From: Cristatella mucedo
Lineage: Eukaryota; Bryozoa; Phylactolaemata; Cristatellidae
Assembly: GCA_009760855.2 (NCBI GenBank)
Contig: WPIO01000003.1
Coordinates: forward strand, 1-50,000
DNA: 50,000 nucleotides
Direction of reading: 5' to 3'
In this document: piece by piece, positions 11,194 through 21,794 of the stretch
Layout of the letters: each line of letters opens with the position of its first letter
Position numbering within the stretch: position 1 is the stretch's first letter
Notes under the pieces: model-generated
Seen by the model: the letters and a program-made list of their open reading frames with translations, nothing else
Database searches by the model: none
Told to the model about the DNA's origin: nothing
Made by a program: the position numbers and the translations under genes

Positions 11194-13895
11194 AATGTTG
11201 TGCTCTCGCGGTGCCTACTTGAAGCTGACGGCCGGCCGCTGAGCACAGACGCAAGACGAGCCCGGCGGCGCGAGCCCGATCGGCCCGCGCCGGCGAGCGT
11301 CGGCGCCGCTGGCGCCGCAGAAGCAGTGCCCTGCACGAGCGCCGACGTGCGAGTGTGCAGCGTCGCCCGCCAGAGTTGTCAGCTTCGCTGGCAAGGGCCG
11401 CTTCGGTGCGAGCTGTGCCGCTGCCGCAGCTGCCGAAGCGCCTGGCCGACGAAGCAGCTCGTCGGCACGAGTCGTCAAACAAGCCGCGGCATGCCGAGCG
11501 CCACAGAGGTTTTCCCCTTTGCGACGGGCGTTGGCGCCGGCCGAGGCGGCTCGCTGCAAGCGTCCTTACACGTTCGCTCAAACGTCCTTCCACGAGAGTG
11601 TGGGCTGCCATGCCCCGAGTAAGAGCAAACGGTGCTCTTTTCGCCGCACCAACGACGATCTCACGCACGGTGCAGCAGCAGCAGCAGCAGCAGCATGTGC
11701 AAGCGTTCGCATCTACAATCGCTCGCTAAACGAGCAGCTTCCAGTCGGGCGACGTGACAGACAAATGGCCTCTTCGTCGGCCGGCTGCTCAACTTTCTCA
11801 CCGAATAATCACCGATCGTAGAAGGCTGCAACACGACACTAGCTTGACACGCTCGACGAGTTTGCACCTCTGACCGCTGCCGCCGACGGCCGAAGCTTGA
11901 CGCCAGCCGCTAAACTGGCCGTTGTCTAGTCAGCAAAAGCTTGAAAGCATACTGCCCATCGAGGTTGGCTGACCAGCGTGAGGCATACGAAGACTACTGT
12001 AGATCGTCAGCAATCGAGCCTAGCGAGGCCAAGTGTCGCTTCTCTTCAGCTATTGCTGATCCACACAGGCACAGTCGAAAACAGTCGGCGTCTAGGATCA
12101 AGCATTTTCTTGACCGCTCTCGGGTGCACTCCTTACCTAGCGATTTTTGTCGTCACCTAGCCGATCCGATCGCTTGTCGAGCTTTTTGTTCAGCAACGTG
12201 GACAAAATCGGCAAGCACGCCCCTAACGTAGCAACGAGCATGGCTGCCTTAATTCCGTGCAGCACGTCAATGCCTAAATTCGAGCAGACCACGAGTGACG
12301 TCTTGCGGAAACTCATCTGTCGCTCTAAAGAAAGTAAGACACCTGTGGACCATTTGTTTGTACTGCCTCTGCAATGCCCAGATCTGCTGCTGCCACGCCG
12401 CACGTGCGCGAGCGACGAGCACGTCAGTCTGTCAGACGCGAGCGTCTGTGCACCCGTCGAAAAGGCTGCCGTGAGAGGCCACTCGTTGAGAAAGCAACAC
12501 TGGACCGAGAGAACTTGAGCAAGTTCCACCCAGTGTCCCTTGTGCAGCTGCCTTCGAAGACACTGGACCGAGCTCAAGGCAGGCCAGCGAAACTCGTACA
12601 GTGAAACTTGAAACGAGTAGCAAGTAAGTTCCAGTGTGGTCGTGGACCTAGTCACTGCGCCGAGTCAGCACTGCCGCTCGTCACGCGCAAACGCACGGAC
12701 GCGCAGACACACGAGCATGCACTCGCGTGGGCGTGCACGGGCGTGCACGGGCGCGCGCGCACACACATGCACACCCACACCCATGCGAGCACACTGCAGG
12801 CATTCACTTCCAAGCTGATTGTGGATGACACTGCGCTGTACCGTTGCTTCGATCCTTGTCAGCACCGCAGAATGTCCATGTCATGTCTTTCAACACCCTC
12901 GCTGCATGCACGGCACACGTTAGCACGCGAATGCAGAAATCTTTGTCCAGTTGAAGGACTATACAAGCAACTTACTAGACATGGGCGAACCAAGTGCGGC
13001 TTGCAAATAGAAAACCTTCTCGCTCAAAGTCGGCTCTGCCTACCTACCTGCCTGCCTGCCTGCCTGTCTCCAGTTGCTTGCATGTGCACACGATGTAGAC
13101 GTCCTGCTCCATAGCGACGCTTGCACTGGACGAGCGAACGAGCTCTGCAGTCAAGTCTGCCTACTTTCTGCTAGGCAACACTGCTACGATTCCGCCGTGC
13201 CTAGAGGGGGCCACGGAGTCCGAATCGGTGCTGCCCGCCTAGCCAAAATCCTGTGGGAACTTGTGTGGCTCACCGATCGCTTGTCTGGCGGCCTGCTCAA
13301 TCCGGCACTTGCAGACACTCGCCAGCTAGGCACGTCTGTCGTGAGCCAACCTGCTGCAGGCCACTCGCTTCTCACACTCGCTCGTAGGTCCCCTTCGTTG
13401 TCTGGCTCGAGCCTGCCTATCGGACGGAGCTGCGCCTTCCAGGCGGCCGCATCGTACCGGCTGCTCTTCCTCTTTCGAACGCCGTCGTTGAGCTGAATGT
13501 CGTGCGCCAGGCTCAAATCCTTAGCAGGCCGTGCCTACAGCTGTCCGGCTCCCACTGCCTGCAGCTGGCTGCCGACTGAATCGACGTCATGACACCCAGT
13601 GACTTGGCGACGTTTAGACGCAAGCTAAAAGCACAAGCCTGCGTTCATCCTTCATCGCAGCCTTCACTCGCTTCTCGCCATTCGTCCTTGGCGTGCTCAT
13701 GCCTGCTCGCAGTGACCATGCAGCCACTGACCGCTATTTCCACGTGCACACAGTTCCTTTGCCCCTGTAACCGCGTTGAGCTCTGTCACATTGCCCCGTC
13801 TTACCAGTGACCTTATGATCAAGCTTCCTTCACGGCAATCGTAAAAGTGCCCAAAAATAGACAATTTTTTCCGACGAGGCGTAACTATACACAAT
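11194..13895 (-). repeat. 5S rDNA unit 4, truncated (spacer only, no 5S gene)
   Basis: Collinear with the first 2.7 kb of the other units, including the CAG (11,672-11,695), CG/CA and CTGC tracts. It ends at about 13,880-13,895, where the shared GACGAGGCG...CTATACACAATTATGCA sequence breaks into AT-rich DNA. Because the 5S gene lies at the far end of the unit, this one has lost it. A 5-bp duplication (CATGT) near 12,880 is private to this unit. Confidence 0.93.
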
Positions 13896-13939
13896 TATGC
13901 AATTTTATTTAACTTACAAAAAGGGATTGTACGATGATA
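13896..13939. other. Right-hand junction of the 5S array
   Basis: After ATTATGCA the sequence reads ATTTTATTTAACTTACAAAAAGG, then GATTGTACGAT. The last stretch matches the GATTGTACGAT repeat found at this point in complete units. The border therefore looks like a small AT-rich insertion or an untidy joining, rather than a clean cut. Single-copy-like AT-rich DNA starts right after. Confidence 0.6.
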
Positions 13940-14507
13940 TCGGTATCAGTATCGGTTTGATTTTCTTGACCACTGTACCGGACGCGAGCTGAATTTCTAC
14001 AGATAGTCTAGAAAGGGCGGAAACCATTGCTGCTACTGCCATCAAGGTGAATACCGAATGTTTATAAAATCTATAACGGTCAGTGAACAAAAAAATATAG
14101 ACGTGTGGAACTCCGTAAAGTCCTTCACTAACAAGGTTTGAAAACCAGGATAGAGTTTGCCTGCCGGTCACTGCTATAGAAGGCATTGTCGTCGATGAAA
14201 TTCGGACAGCTTCTTTTCCTTCTAATTATGCAAGCAAAAAGCAGCATTTATTATTCACAAGCGAGTAAAAAGAATTCGGATTGGGAGGTCTCACGTACGC
14301 ATTCACTGGAGCAGAACATTTCTCCATGTCTTGTTGTAAAGAATTTATCGAGCTTTATCTGGACAACCAGGTCGTGGATAAGTAGCCCCTTAATTTTTAC
14401 AAACGAAAATACAACGTGTGGAATGAAAGAAACTCTCCAAGGCCCCTGGATGACCCATCCAAATGATTAAGGCTGAATAGGTATGCTGGGTAAGCTAGCT
14501 CTCCAGC

Positions 14508-14632
14508 ATCAAATGTATATTCTGGTTTTGAAGTATTGGAGGACCTGTGCAGTGGCTATTGGAGAAAACCTAATCACCATGTAAGCAAACTTAGGCACAT
14601 CTGGTGTTCTTTCGGTATACAACGAATTCTGA
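14508..14632 (-). pseudogene. ORF-like remnant shared by both duplication copies
   Basis: On the minus strand this stretch reads without stops, with the motifs FAYMVIRFS, IATAQVL and YFKTRI. The copy-2 counterpart (39,029-39,160) reads FAYMVIMFS, IATAQVL and YFKSRI. Downstream the frame is broken in both. Most differences change the amino acid, so I see no proof of coding constraint; this may be simple shared ancestry. Product unknown. Confidence 0.2.
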
Positions 14633-15313
14633 AATATCTAGATAAAAAAAGGATAATTCCTTAAAGACGGCATACAAATGATTGTAGAATACAAAGTCCA
14701 AATGTGAAAGTTTTTATTTAGAATGCCACGTAAGTAATAACATCAGCTACTGGTAGCAAATTTATCGTCGCACGAGTTAATTACCAAATATTTGCCGGAT
14801 CAATGTTAAAGGCAATGAAAGCAGTTTACACTTCAGTTAATATTTTTTAACTGTCTAAAGTTTAGTGGAATAGTTAATATCGCTGAATGAATGCGTCTTT
14901 CCACTTTCATGCTTGAAATTAGTTACCAGGGGACGAAAGCGCTAAATATTTTCGCCTTTGTTTCGCTAAGCATATGGGGCTAAGCCACGGACAACCTCGC
15001 ATCAAAATTGAACACTAATCGTTCGATTAGCTACTAAGTAAATCGTTAATCACCCATGCTAGAGCCAGCGAAGCTTCTCCGGAAATACGACCAGAGCTAA
15101 AATTCTCGTGTGTTTCTAAAAATACTACTTCGCTAGCTGCGAAGCCATGACTTTCTATCCTAAAAGTCTAAAAGTCTGAAGTCTAAAAATTGACTTTTTA
15201 TCCAGGGGTCGAGAGCAGCGAAGTCTTACCGCGGAGGAAAAAGTAAATAGAAGCGTAAAGCCGAGATTGTATGCAACCAAAACTCAGTGGCTGCTCAGCG
15301 AGTGAAAAAAAAA

Positions 15314-15475
15314 CCTAAATTCGTAGTTCGACTTCGTTGGCGGGCTTGCGGAATGAGGCGGGCAAGCTCGCAGCTCAAGCTGTGTGCGAGTCGTATCCGC
15401 TGCTGCTTACATGCAGCCCAAGTAGGCTTAGAGGCTTTTCAATCTATCCGAGCATAAAAAAGAGTCGCCACACCC
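15314..15475 (+). promoter_or_regulatory. Conserved island I, promoter-like (copy 1)
   Basis: 162 bp that matches 39,845-40,006 with only two differences and no gaps, although the DNA on both sides has diverged strongly. It contains two GGCGGGC boxes 20 bp apart near 15,339-15,365 and a TATA-like CATAAAAAAG at 15,453. About 25-30 bp beyond that is a plausible start region near 15,480. Downstream, both copies have a GTAAGTACTTGGG splice-donor-like site (15,572 in copy 1). I infer an RNA polymerase II promoter reading rightwards. The alternative is a small structured RNA or a patch of gene conversion. Confidence 0.5.
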
Positions 15476-15597
15476 TTCTCTATGCAATCGCAGGGAACGC
15501 GTAAAGAACACGTAAACACTCACTCAGCTATCCCATCACTAATTCACGTAGTGCTATCTGCAATGACTGACGTAAGTACTTGGGTGATTTATTTCAG

Positions 15598-15777
15598 TCT
15601 CAAATCAGCGTCCCTCAATGTCATTAAAGGCACGTTTTGGCTCGTTGAGTCCGAACTGGTGGGCACCCTTCAATTAGATGGTAAAAGATATCCTATTTCG
15701 GCCGTCAATGAACAACTAGATGCCCTTATATACATAACCAGGACCAAATTGTTAGTTGAGTTGCGGTTGACATCCCC
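15598..15777 (+). CDS. Candidate internal coding exon, 180 nt
   Basis: Stop-free stretch with a good acceptor (TGATTTATTTCAG) before it and GTAAAG directly after. It is exactly 180 nt. The frame gives a protein-like peptide with motifs LNVIKGTFWLVESEL, GTLQLDGKRYPISAV and IYITRTKLLVELRL. It lies just downstream of the promoter-like island and its donor at 15,572. In copy 2 the same place jumps from TGATTTATTTCA to TGCTTCTTGCAATAT, so this exon was removed there or added here. The phase does not join in frame to the upstream ATG at 15,482, so that ATG is not supported. I do not recognise the family. Confidence 0.35.
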
Positions 15778-16410
15778 GTAAAGCTTCTTCCAATATTTTC
15801 TTTCGATCCTGAGGCATTTTATCTTTGAACTTCCGCCTTCGGCGAGAGAAAACCACTGTTTCTCTCCAGTCGATTTTTTATACGATTACGAGAGAGTAAA
15901 CCCTGTATTAAAAATTTAGTCACGACCGTCAGTATTACTGAATGGCTGAAAGCTAACCCTGTGACTCTTTCAGACCTTTTCATACAAATAGCATTTAGGC
16001 TACCCAGTTGAGATTTACGTGTCCTCGCTCATGAAATAATCAAATAATTTGTCGCTGCTTTATTAAAGAAGAGAGCTCTAATTTCTATAATTTATATAAT
16101 TTCTATATTTCTAATAATAGTAATTGCTTACACTGCACCTGAATGATTTTGTTTGCCAGTACCAAACACGATTACCAGCATTTTACGCTTAAACGTTTGT
16201 CATTGAAAAGATAGATTTTTGAGATATATTCACAATGCAACCCAGACATGTTCTTTGGAAATATATGCACCTAACTGGCACGTGAGTGATAGCGCAATAA
16301 ATTTGGACCTTGACAAATCTCTTTTGTAAAGCATGAATTCATGATCCGAAACCAAAACTGAATGTTTTACGAGTCGTTAACAAGTACAGTCATGCAGTCA
16401 TCAAAGAACA

Positions 16411-16566
16411 AATACAAATATACAAATAAAAATAAAAATACAGAAATACAAAAAATAATCAAAAATAATAAATAATAAAAAAATAAATAAAATAAAATAA
16501 TAAAATAATAAATAAAATAATCAAATAATAATAATAATAATAAATAATAATAAAATAATAATCAAA
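16411..16566. repeat. A-rich AAT/AAAT low-complexity tract
   Basis: About 155 bp of AAATA, AAAATA and AATAAT repeats. It is absent from the matching place in copy 2 (near 40,715), where the flanks are nearly contiguous. This is therefore a copy-1-specific expansion or the remnant of a poly-A-tailed insertion. Confidence 0.85.
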
Positions 16567-17195
16567 TACAGTCTTCAACAGTCTTTAAAGTCAGTAAACA
16601 GTCTTTGCATCCACCAGCACTTGGAAGGTACGGCTGTGAATGTCGGTTAAAAAATCATGGAAAACGATAAAGCTAGATTACAATTTAAAGCTAATTGCGT
16701 CACATAGAGATATATATTACTAGTCCGATTATATACGAACCAGGATCGGTTACAATGATTCATGAACTGGCTTCTCTAAAAGCGGCGAATTGGTAGCCAA
16801 CGCAGAGACGAGACAACCTGCCAAACGGGACAGCAAGGCACGTGTTCTCACGATCTCTCAGTTATATGTAGTGAAAAGCTGATAGAGGTTACATAAGTGC
16901 TGGGCATTAATATGTGAATAAAATTTCTGATGATCAACTCAATTATCTTCTAATGGCTTAGTTTCTCACAGGATGTGCACAGTGTCGCATATTTCAGCCG
17001 GGTCACGGCTGATAAATCTCTGGTGACTGTGAAGAGAAACATTTAATCGTACATCGAAACATCTACGATCATCAGATTTCTCCTTCTGGCCATGTTTGAA
17101 AATAGAAATCAAATACCTTACTTTCTCGTATTATTTTCAAAATGTTGTATCTTTTAACAGTGCAACAGATTAGAAAAAATAGAGTTTAACTTCGT

Positions 17196-17597
17196 CTACT
17201 GTGAGATTGGTTGTGCAGAGCCACCCAGTGTTACAATCACCTTTCATGTAGCAAGTATATCGACCAACTTTACATCAACTCGTATGCATTCCAGCTTGAT
17301 TTACGTAGAAAACGCCATCAAATGCAAAGGAAATAACATTTTGCTTAGAAGAATCAATAGACGATAGATTATTATTGAGCCCCTACAGCTGGCAAACGTA
17401 TTGACTCTAGGGCTGTTGTAGTCCTCAGCCGGATATGTGAACGAAGCTTCAACGATAGAGCCGGGGTTGGCCCAGTCTTGCCAATCTTTAATTAAGTTAC
17501 AGTGACTGCAGCCAGATCTACCGAAACCTCTAGCTTTCCAAACCAAATAAATCTGTATGCCGCTTGTGTCGGACCATTTTTTGTAAAACACTCTCAA
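17196..17597. pseudogene. Protein-like remnant, copy 1 (strand unresolved)
   Basis: Shared with 41,339-41,810. Read on the minus strand it gives WSDTSGIQIYLV, SGCSH, QDWANPGSI and then, in another frame, FYVNQAG and GDCNTGWLCTTNL. Copy 2 gives WSDTSGIHIHLV, SGCNH, QDWANPGSI (after a frameshift), LYVNKAG and the identical GDCNTGWLCTTNL. Read on the plus strand the right part also stays open in copy 1, with EIGCAEPPSVTITFHVAS, ending at the same stop in both. Frame breaks differ between copies. I judge it a decayed exon set of an unidentified gene. I could not tell the strand from substitution pattern. Confidence 0.35.
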
Positions 17598-18029
17598 AAA
17601 TAAAAAATGATAAAGTGAAGTATGGGTGGTGAGAATGCTTAGAGAAAAGAGATTTACAACTCTCTTTCGTCCGATTTATTAAGTATGAAGCTTATAAAAT
17701 AGCTTACATGAAAAACCGCAATTCATAATTTCTTAATACAAGGGCAGAGTTAGAAGGTTAAGAGTAATGTTTTTTGTAAAATTTCAGCCAGGACATAATT
17801 ATCAACATTGAAATCGCAGTAGACTTCCAAACGGTATTACCATAGGTCTTAACTTTAACATTGCGGGAGCTACTATCCTTATTAAGGTTTATGTTATAAG
17901 GTTTGCTACACAGGGTTTACTATACATTGTTTCGCATACATGTTAATGATTTCAGAAAATTAGGCTCCCGGACGGTTGATGAAACTTAGAGTGAACCCTA
18001 CCCGACGGCAACCAGAAATAGTTCAAGCT

Positions 18030-18703
18030 GTTGCTGTTAAAGCAGAGCTAAACTTTCATTGGAATTTTTATTTTGATGCATGAGTTATTCACTGAGTAAA
18101 AGAATGTAAAATACGTCAAGCAGTTTTAGAAAATTTGCAGCGTTTAAGTCAGTAGCATGCATTTCTAAAATCTTCAAGCTTGAACCTCACACTGCCAACT
18201 TTTGGAATACTAGTCAGACATGATGCACAAACGGGTAAATGTATCAACTAGTAGACATTTGTTTTTAATTTGGAAGCTATTTTAGTTAGGTTTTGCATAA
18301 TGAGTTTGCTTTCATGTAGAAGTTACTGAGTGAAAAAACACCGTGCAACATGATGGTCAGACGTAATTTGAAATATGGCGGACATGCTGAATTCCATCAA
18401 TTGTTTTAGTATGTTTTACAATTTTGTAGGATTATAGTTATTCCCAATACTTTAAAGGTAGACTTTATGGTTATTCTGTTTAGGAAGCTAACCGCCATCC
18501 AACGTGAAATGCTAGCAATTGAGCATCTGTAGAATCCTGAGAGCTTAAAATCTGGTAAGCAGTGACGATTCGCGGGGTTTTCACAGCTTGATTATGATAC
18601 CATCATAATTTAAGCCATTATCTTTCTTGGCGATTACCGAAGCTAGACAGAAAATATAAATTTGGAAAGAGAGTGCATGTAACTTAGAAACACTTGGTAC
18701 CTA
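18030..18703. other. Segment present in copy 1, absent from copy 2
   Basis: The flanks AATAGTTCAAG and CTAACTTTTAAACC correspond to contiguous AATAGCTCTAACTTTTAAACTC in copy 2 near 42,180. About 670 bp is therefore an insertion here or a deletion there. The segment is AT-rich. I see no terminal repeats, ORF or tRNA-like boxes in it. Confidence 0.6.
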
Positions 18704-19829
18704 ACTTTTAAACCTATTGAACGATTGCTGCCTGTTAATATTAAAACTTTGAAATCTCCGACTGCAATAATGAAATGGCTGTACATCTATAGCTATGCCT
18801 GAGCGCTCGATAATGCGATCCATAACGTCGAACATCTCCAAAAGATAGATCAACGCAGAAAGAAGGAATTATAGGCCTATTGAAGAGGAGTTGTGAATTT
18901 AAGTAAGCCTGCATTCGTGTGATAGCTTTCATAAAATCATAGCCATGCTGACTCTGTAGAGTGATTACTTCTAAACATCTAATTGAACAACCTTTCTTGA
19001 AGTTTTGTTCTAAGATATGAGATATACTATGAGAAATAGTTCCAGTATCTTCGATAGAAGCAAGATATAGCGAATGTCACCTGCCGTACCATTCGTAATA
19101 CACAAGGAATTATGACCTTTTTCGCCAATTATATTTTGCAGTTAGCACCACCTAACGATTTTTGAGTGCTGTGTCGTCACTGGGCAGCTTACATCGAGCG
19201 CTGCATCTACACACATCGCGTACCATGGGCTACCTGAAAAAATGACGGTCTTGCGGATGCGAAACTTCCAATCGAATGGTCAGAGCGTAACGCAAATATT
19301 GAGACACGTCAATGCTGCATTCTTGCAATACAGGAAAGTCTATCACAATTCGATTTCCTTGCAAACTGTGAATCCGATTTGGTGGATTGATCGGCCCACG
19401 ACGATGAAACGGTTGGAGCTGCATAATATTATAGCGGCTGTGGAGGCAGTTATTGTGGAGTCTTACATAGACACAGTGCGGACGTGAGCTGTCAACGAGA
19501 CTCTACCTTTATTACTGTCAACGCGTAAATATACGAGAGTTTGATGAATCGCAGCAGACGTAAAGAAATAAAGCATACATTTATTGCCTCATGCTCCGCT
19601 GGGTCAGTGGCTTAGCTATTTGCCACGGTCAGGCATGTAGGTTACTGTCAAGTGCATGCTCTTATTACAACAGCAGAGGCAGCAGGCTTAAGCAAATGCT
19701 GCATCATTTCGAAGGTACTTAGCAAACCAATACAGGCGCTCGTGACTGCCTAGTGCTTGTCAAGAGCTAAAAAATAATTGCAAACCCCGAGTCAGGTAGA
19801 ACGGCTAGAGAGTTATAAGTTTAACATCA

Positions 19830-20126
19830 ATGGGCTCACGTGGTTGCCGGTGGTTAAGGAACACCACACGATTCGCCCGAGAATGAACAGGCTCAATGAC
19901 GGCTATGCTGTCAGTGCTCATTAAACAGAGTGTTCACTTAGAGAACTGCAAAGTGGAGGTGCTTGTACCCAACGTCGAATGTACTTTCGGCAAACTTGAG
20001 TTGGTCAGGGTATTGGCTCGGGAAATTGCAGCCAATTTTAGAGCATCGAATACGACCGCCAATACCCACGGTCGTAAAAATACTGTGGTACCAGTGCAAG
20101 TAGTTTTGCACGCACTTGAAATATAG
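19830..20126 (+). pseudogene. Unidentified small ORF, copy 1, with one internal stop
   Basis: Begins with ATG at a position equivalent to the copy-2 ATG at 43,657 and stays in the same frame. It carries a TGA at 19,884 where copy 2 has TGG. Shared motifs in order: CRWLRN, RF.RE, LSV..KQSVHL, NVECT.G, LEL.RVLAREI and NFR. The two copies differ by one whole codon (KVEV versus KVVEV). In the best-aligned 28 codons, third positions carry more changes than first or second, as expected of a coding sequence on the plus strand. The C-terminal 25 residues differ. The frame is open again after the stop, with an ATG at 19,896. Function unknown; no signal peptide or membrane segment seen. Confidence 0.4.
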
Positions 20127-20224
20127 TGCAACTCGCTTTGAGATCTGATTCCGATCTTTGCCCTATGCACTGCCACTATGTGGTGGATCGGAGATGGATT
20201 ACAGTGAATTGTGGTAGATGCCAT

Positions 20225-21261
20225 AGGCTTTGAGGCTCATTTGAGTGAGAACTCGCAAGCGAAATAGCACACAATAGGGGCATAATATATTTACGCTAAA
20301 TTCGAGCTAATAACTATATCCATGCTAATTTCCCAATAGTTAAGATGAAGTACATCCGTTTGCTGTATCCGAAGACTTTGCCTAGATTGCATTTTAGTAA
20401 TATCTAGCATCTTCTCACCCAATTTGGATAAGAACTAAAAAAGATATAAGCAATTTGTATTGCACCAACCCAGAACTTAATTGCGATCCTTGAGCTTTAC
20501 AGAACTAGCAGTACTCGAGCCCTCGACTTTGGTCATTGAAGGCGAGCTCGAGGCCAAGCAGTTCAGTTTATTCCTCGAGGCCAAGCAGTTCGGCATTAGG
20601 CTAATGCTAACGGGTTGCGCTTTACGGTACGTTGTAATAAAGGTTAGGTACAATGTTAACTCGCAATTTGTGCTTCGTGCTGTCGCTTGTTGGTCAATTT
20701 TCGCTCAATTTGATTTTATTGAGGAGGATAACTTTTATTCGATACCCCAGATATCGGCTGCTTAAAGCTCTAATTCAGACCGGCACTTACATTAACGTGT
20801 TTTTCCAAGTATAATGCATAACTTCGCACCAGTGTGCATGTGCGTTCCTATTAAATCCTCGGCAATAAACATCAGTTCTATTAGCGGGGTTGATTGAAGC
20901 AGAATTTTTGAAAATGGGCTAGCCTTCAAACGTGCCTAATTGTGTGGGTCCACTTGAAGAATACCGAAGTAAAAATGTTTATCCAAATTGGAGCCTCCTT
21001 ACCAATTGAGAATGTATTTCTGGTTGAATGTGGTTCTGGCCAGCATCTTAGCACTCCGTTTGCTTAAGAACTTGTAACCGCATGAAAACTAAATTTTTTG
21101 GATTCATAATAACGACTGCTGACCGCAAGGTGTACCAACCATTGTATGCTCAAAATGTACGAGCAAATCTCGCAGCAGTTGAGAGAATTCTACTCAAGGG
21201 CTTAAATGGATACAAAAAGGTACGAAAAAGTGCCATCTGCAATAAAGCCTATATAAGGCCT
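20225..21261 (+). other. Copy-1 stretch not alignable with copy 2; weak ORF
   Basis: Between the small ORF and island II the two copies no longer match. Here there is an open frame at 20,481-20,765 containing a direct repeat of LEAKQF, from a repeated CTCGAGGCCAAGCAGTTC at about 20,548 and 20,575. I see no family match, no strong initiation context and no homologue in copy 2. I would not call it a gene on this evidence. Confidence 0.3.
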
Positions 21262-21313
21262 ATATAAATAATATAATAAATAAATAATAATAATAATAAT
21301 AAAGCCTATATAA
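21262..21313. repeat. AAT / CCTATATAA low-complexity repeat next to island II
   Basis: Repeated CCTATATAA units (21,249, 21,262 and 21,305) and an AATAAT run directly left of island II. It makes several extra TATA-like sites upstream of the real-looking TATA at 21,318. It is absent in copy 2, so the left flank of island II differs completely between the copies. Confidence 0.7.
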
Positions 21314-21317
21314 AGCG

Positions 21318-21326
21318 TATATAAGG
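21318..21326 (+). promoter_or_regulatory. TATA box of island II (copy 1)
   Basis: TATATAAGG, followed about 33-36 bp later by an initiator-like CACCAGTCACT near 21,350-21,358. The same arrangement is at 46,025 in copy 2. It marks almost exactly the left edge of the near-identical block, which begins at AGCG just before it. Confidence 0.5.
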
Positions 21327-21467
21327 GAAGCAGCAGTTAAGAGCCTTCGCACCAGTCACTGTGAGTCAAGTCATTTGTACGCATTGTCCTAAGTAGCTGT
21401 ATTGAGAAAAGGCCTCCACGAGAGCGCGTGTGACCAGCGGACGAGGCGTCTCTGTAAGTCTTAACTT

Positions 21468-21794
21468 ATGAGGAAACGTATTCAATCGCATTCGACCTTT
21501 CATACGGTGCTGAAAGTGCCAGCTGGTAAGTGAGTTATTTTACGGTTGTTTATCAGCTCGGGCTGTACTAAATGAGATCATCGTTAACGTGTGCCCTGTT
21601 GTGTGCAGTGTATATTTATTACATACTTGGTTATGTTCCACCTAGAAGAACCTGCTGGACGGTGAGCATTGGGAACGTCGCTTTAAAGACATATTGGAAG
21701 GTGTAATGCTGCGTAGCTTCAAGTAGTTAATGCCTAACGATAATACAAGGTAATCTTAATCGTTGTCTATCGACTATTTTAGGTGCGAAGATAA
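21468..21794 (+). CDS. Candidate three-exon gene for a 40-aa peptide (copy 1)
   Basis: Within island II (528 bp, five differences to copy 2). ATG at 21,468 opens 19 codons (MRKRIQSHSTFHTV...) and reaches G|GTAAGTG at 21,526. After TGTGTGCAG an exon at 21,609-21,661 continues in phase (motifs YIYYILGYVPPRRTCW) and ends at ACG|GTGAGC. After a pyrimidine-rich TATTTTAG, exon 3 from 21,783 adds three residues and a TAA. Phases agree at both junctions, and a TATA box lies about 150 bp upstream. An extra donor-like GTAAGT at 21,454 suggests an alternative 5' exon. No signal peptide, known domain or poly-A signal is visible. Introns are as conserved as exons, so conservation alone does not prove coding; a non-coding RNA or an LTR-like fragment is possible. 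Confidence 0.3.

Noticed and set aside
15482-15571. ATG at 15,482 as the start of a gene running into the exon candidate at 15,598
   Set aside because: Spliced at the GTAAGT, the two pieces are out of phase, giving a stop within ten codons of the join. The ATG also falls almost at the predicted transcription start.
16411-16566. CRISPR-like or satellite array
   Set aside because: Irregular AAT/AAAT simple sequence without unit-spacer structure.
20481-20765. A 94-codon ORF with duplicated LEAKQF
   Set aside because: No counterpart in the other duplication copy, no ATG in good context, no family match; the repeat is a simple 27-bp duplication.
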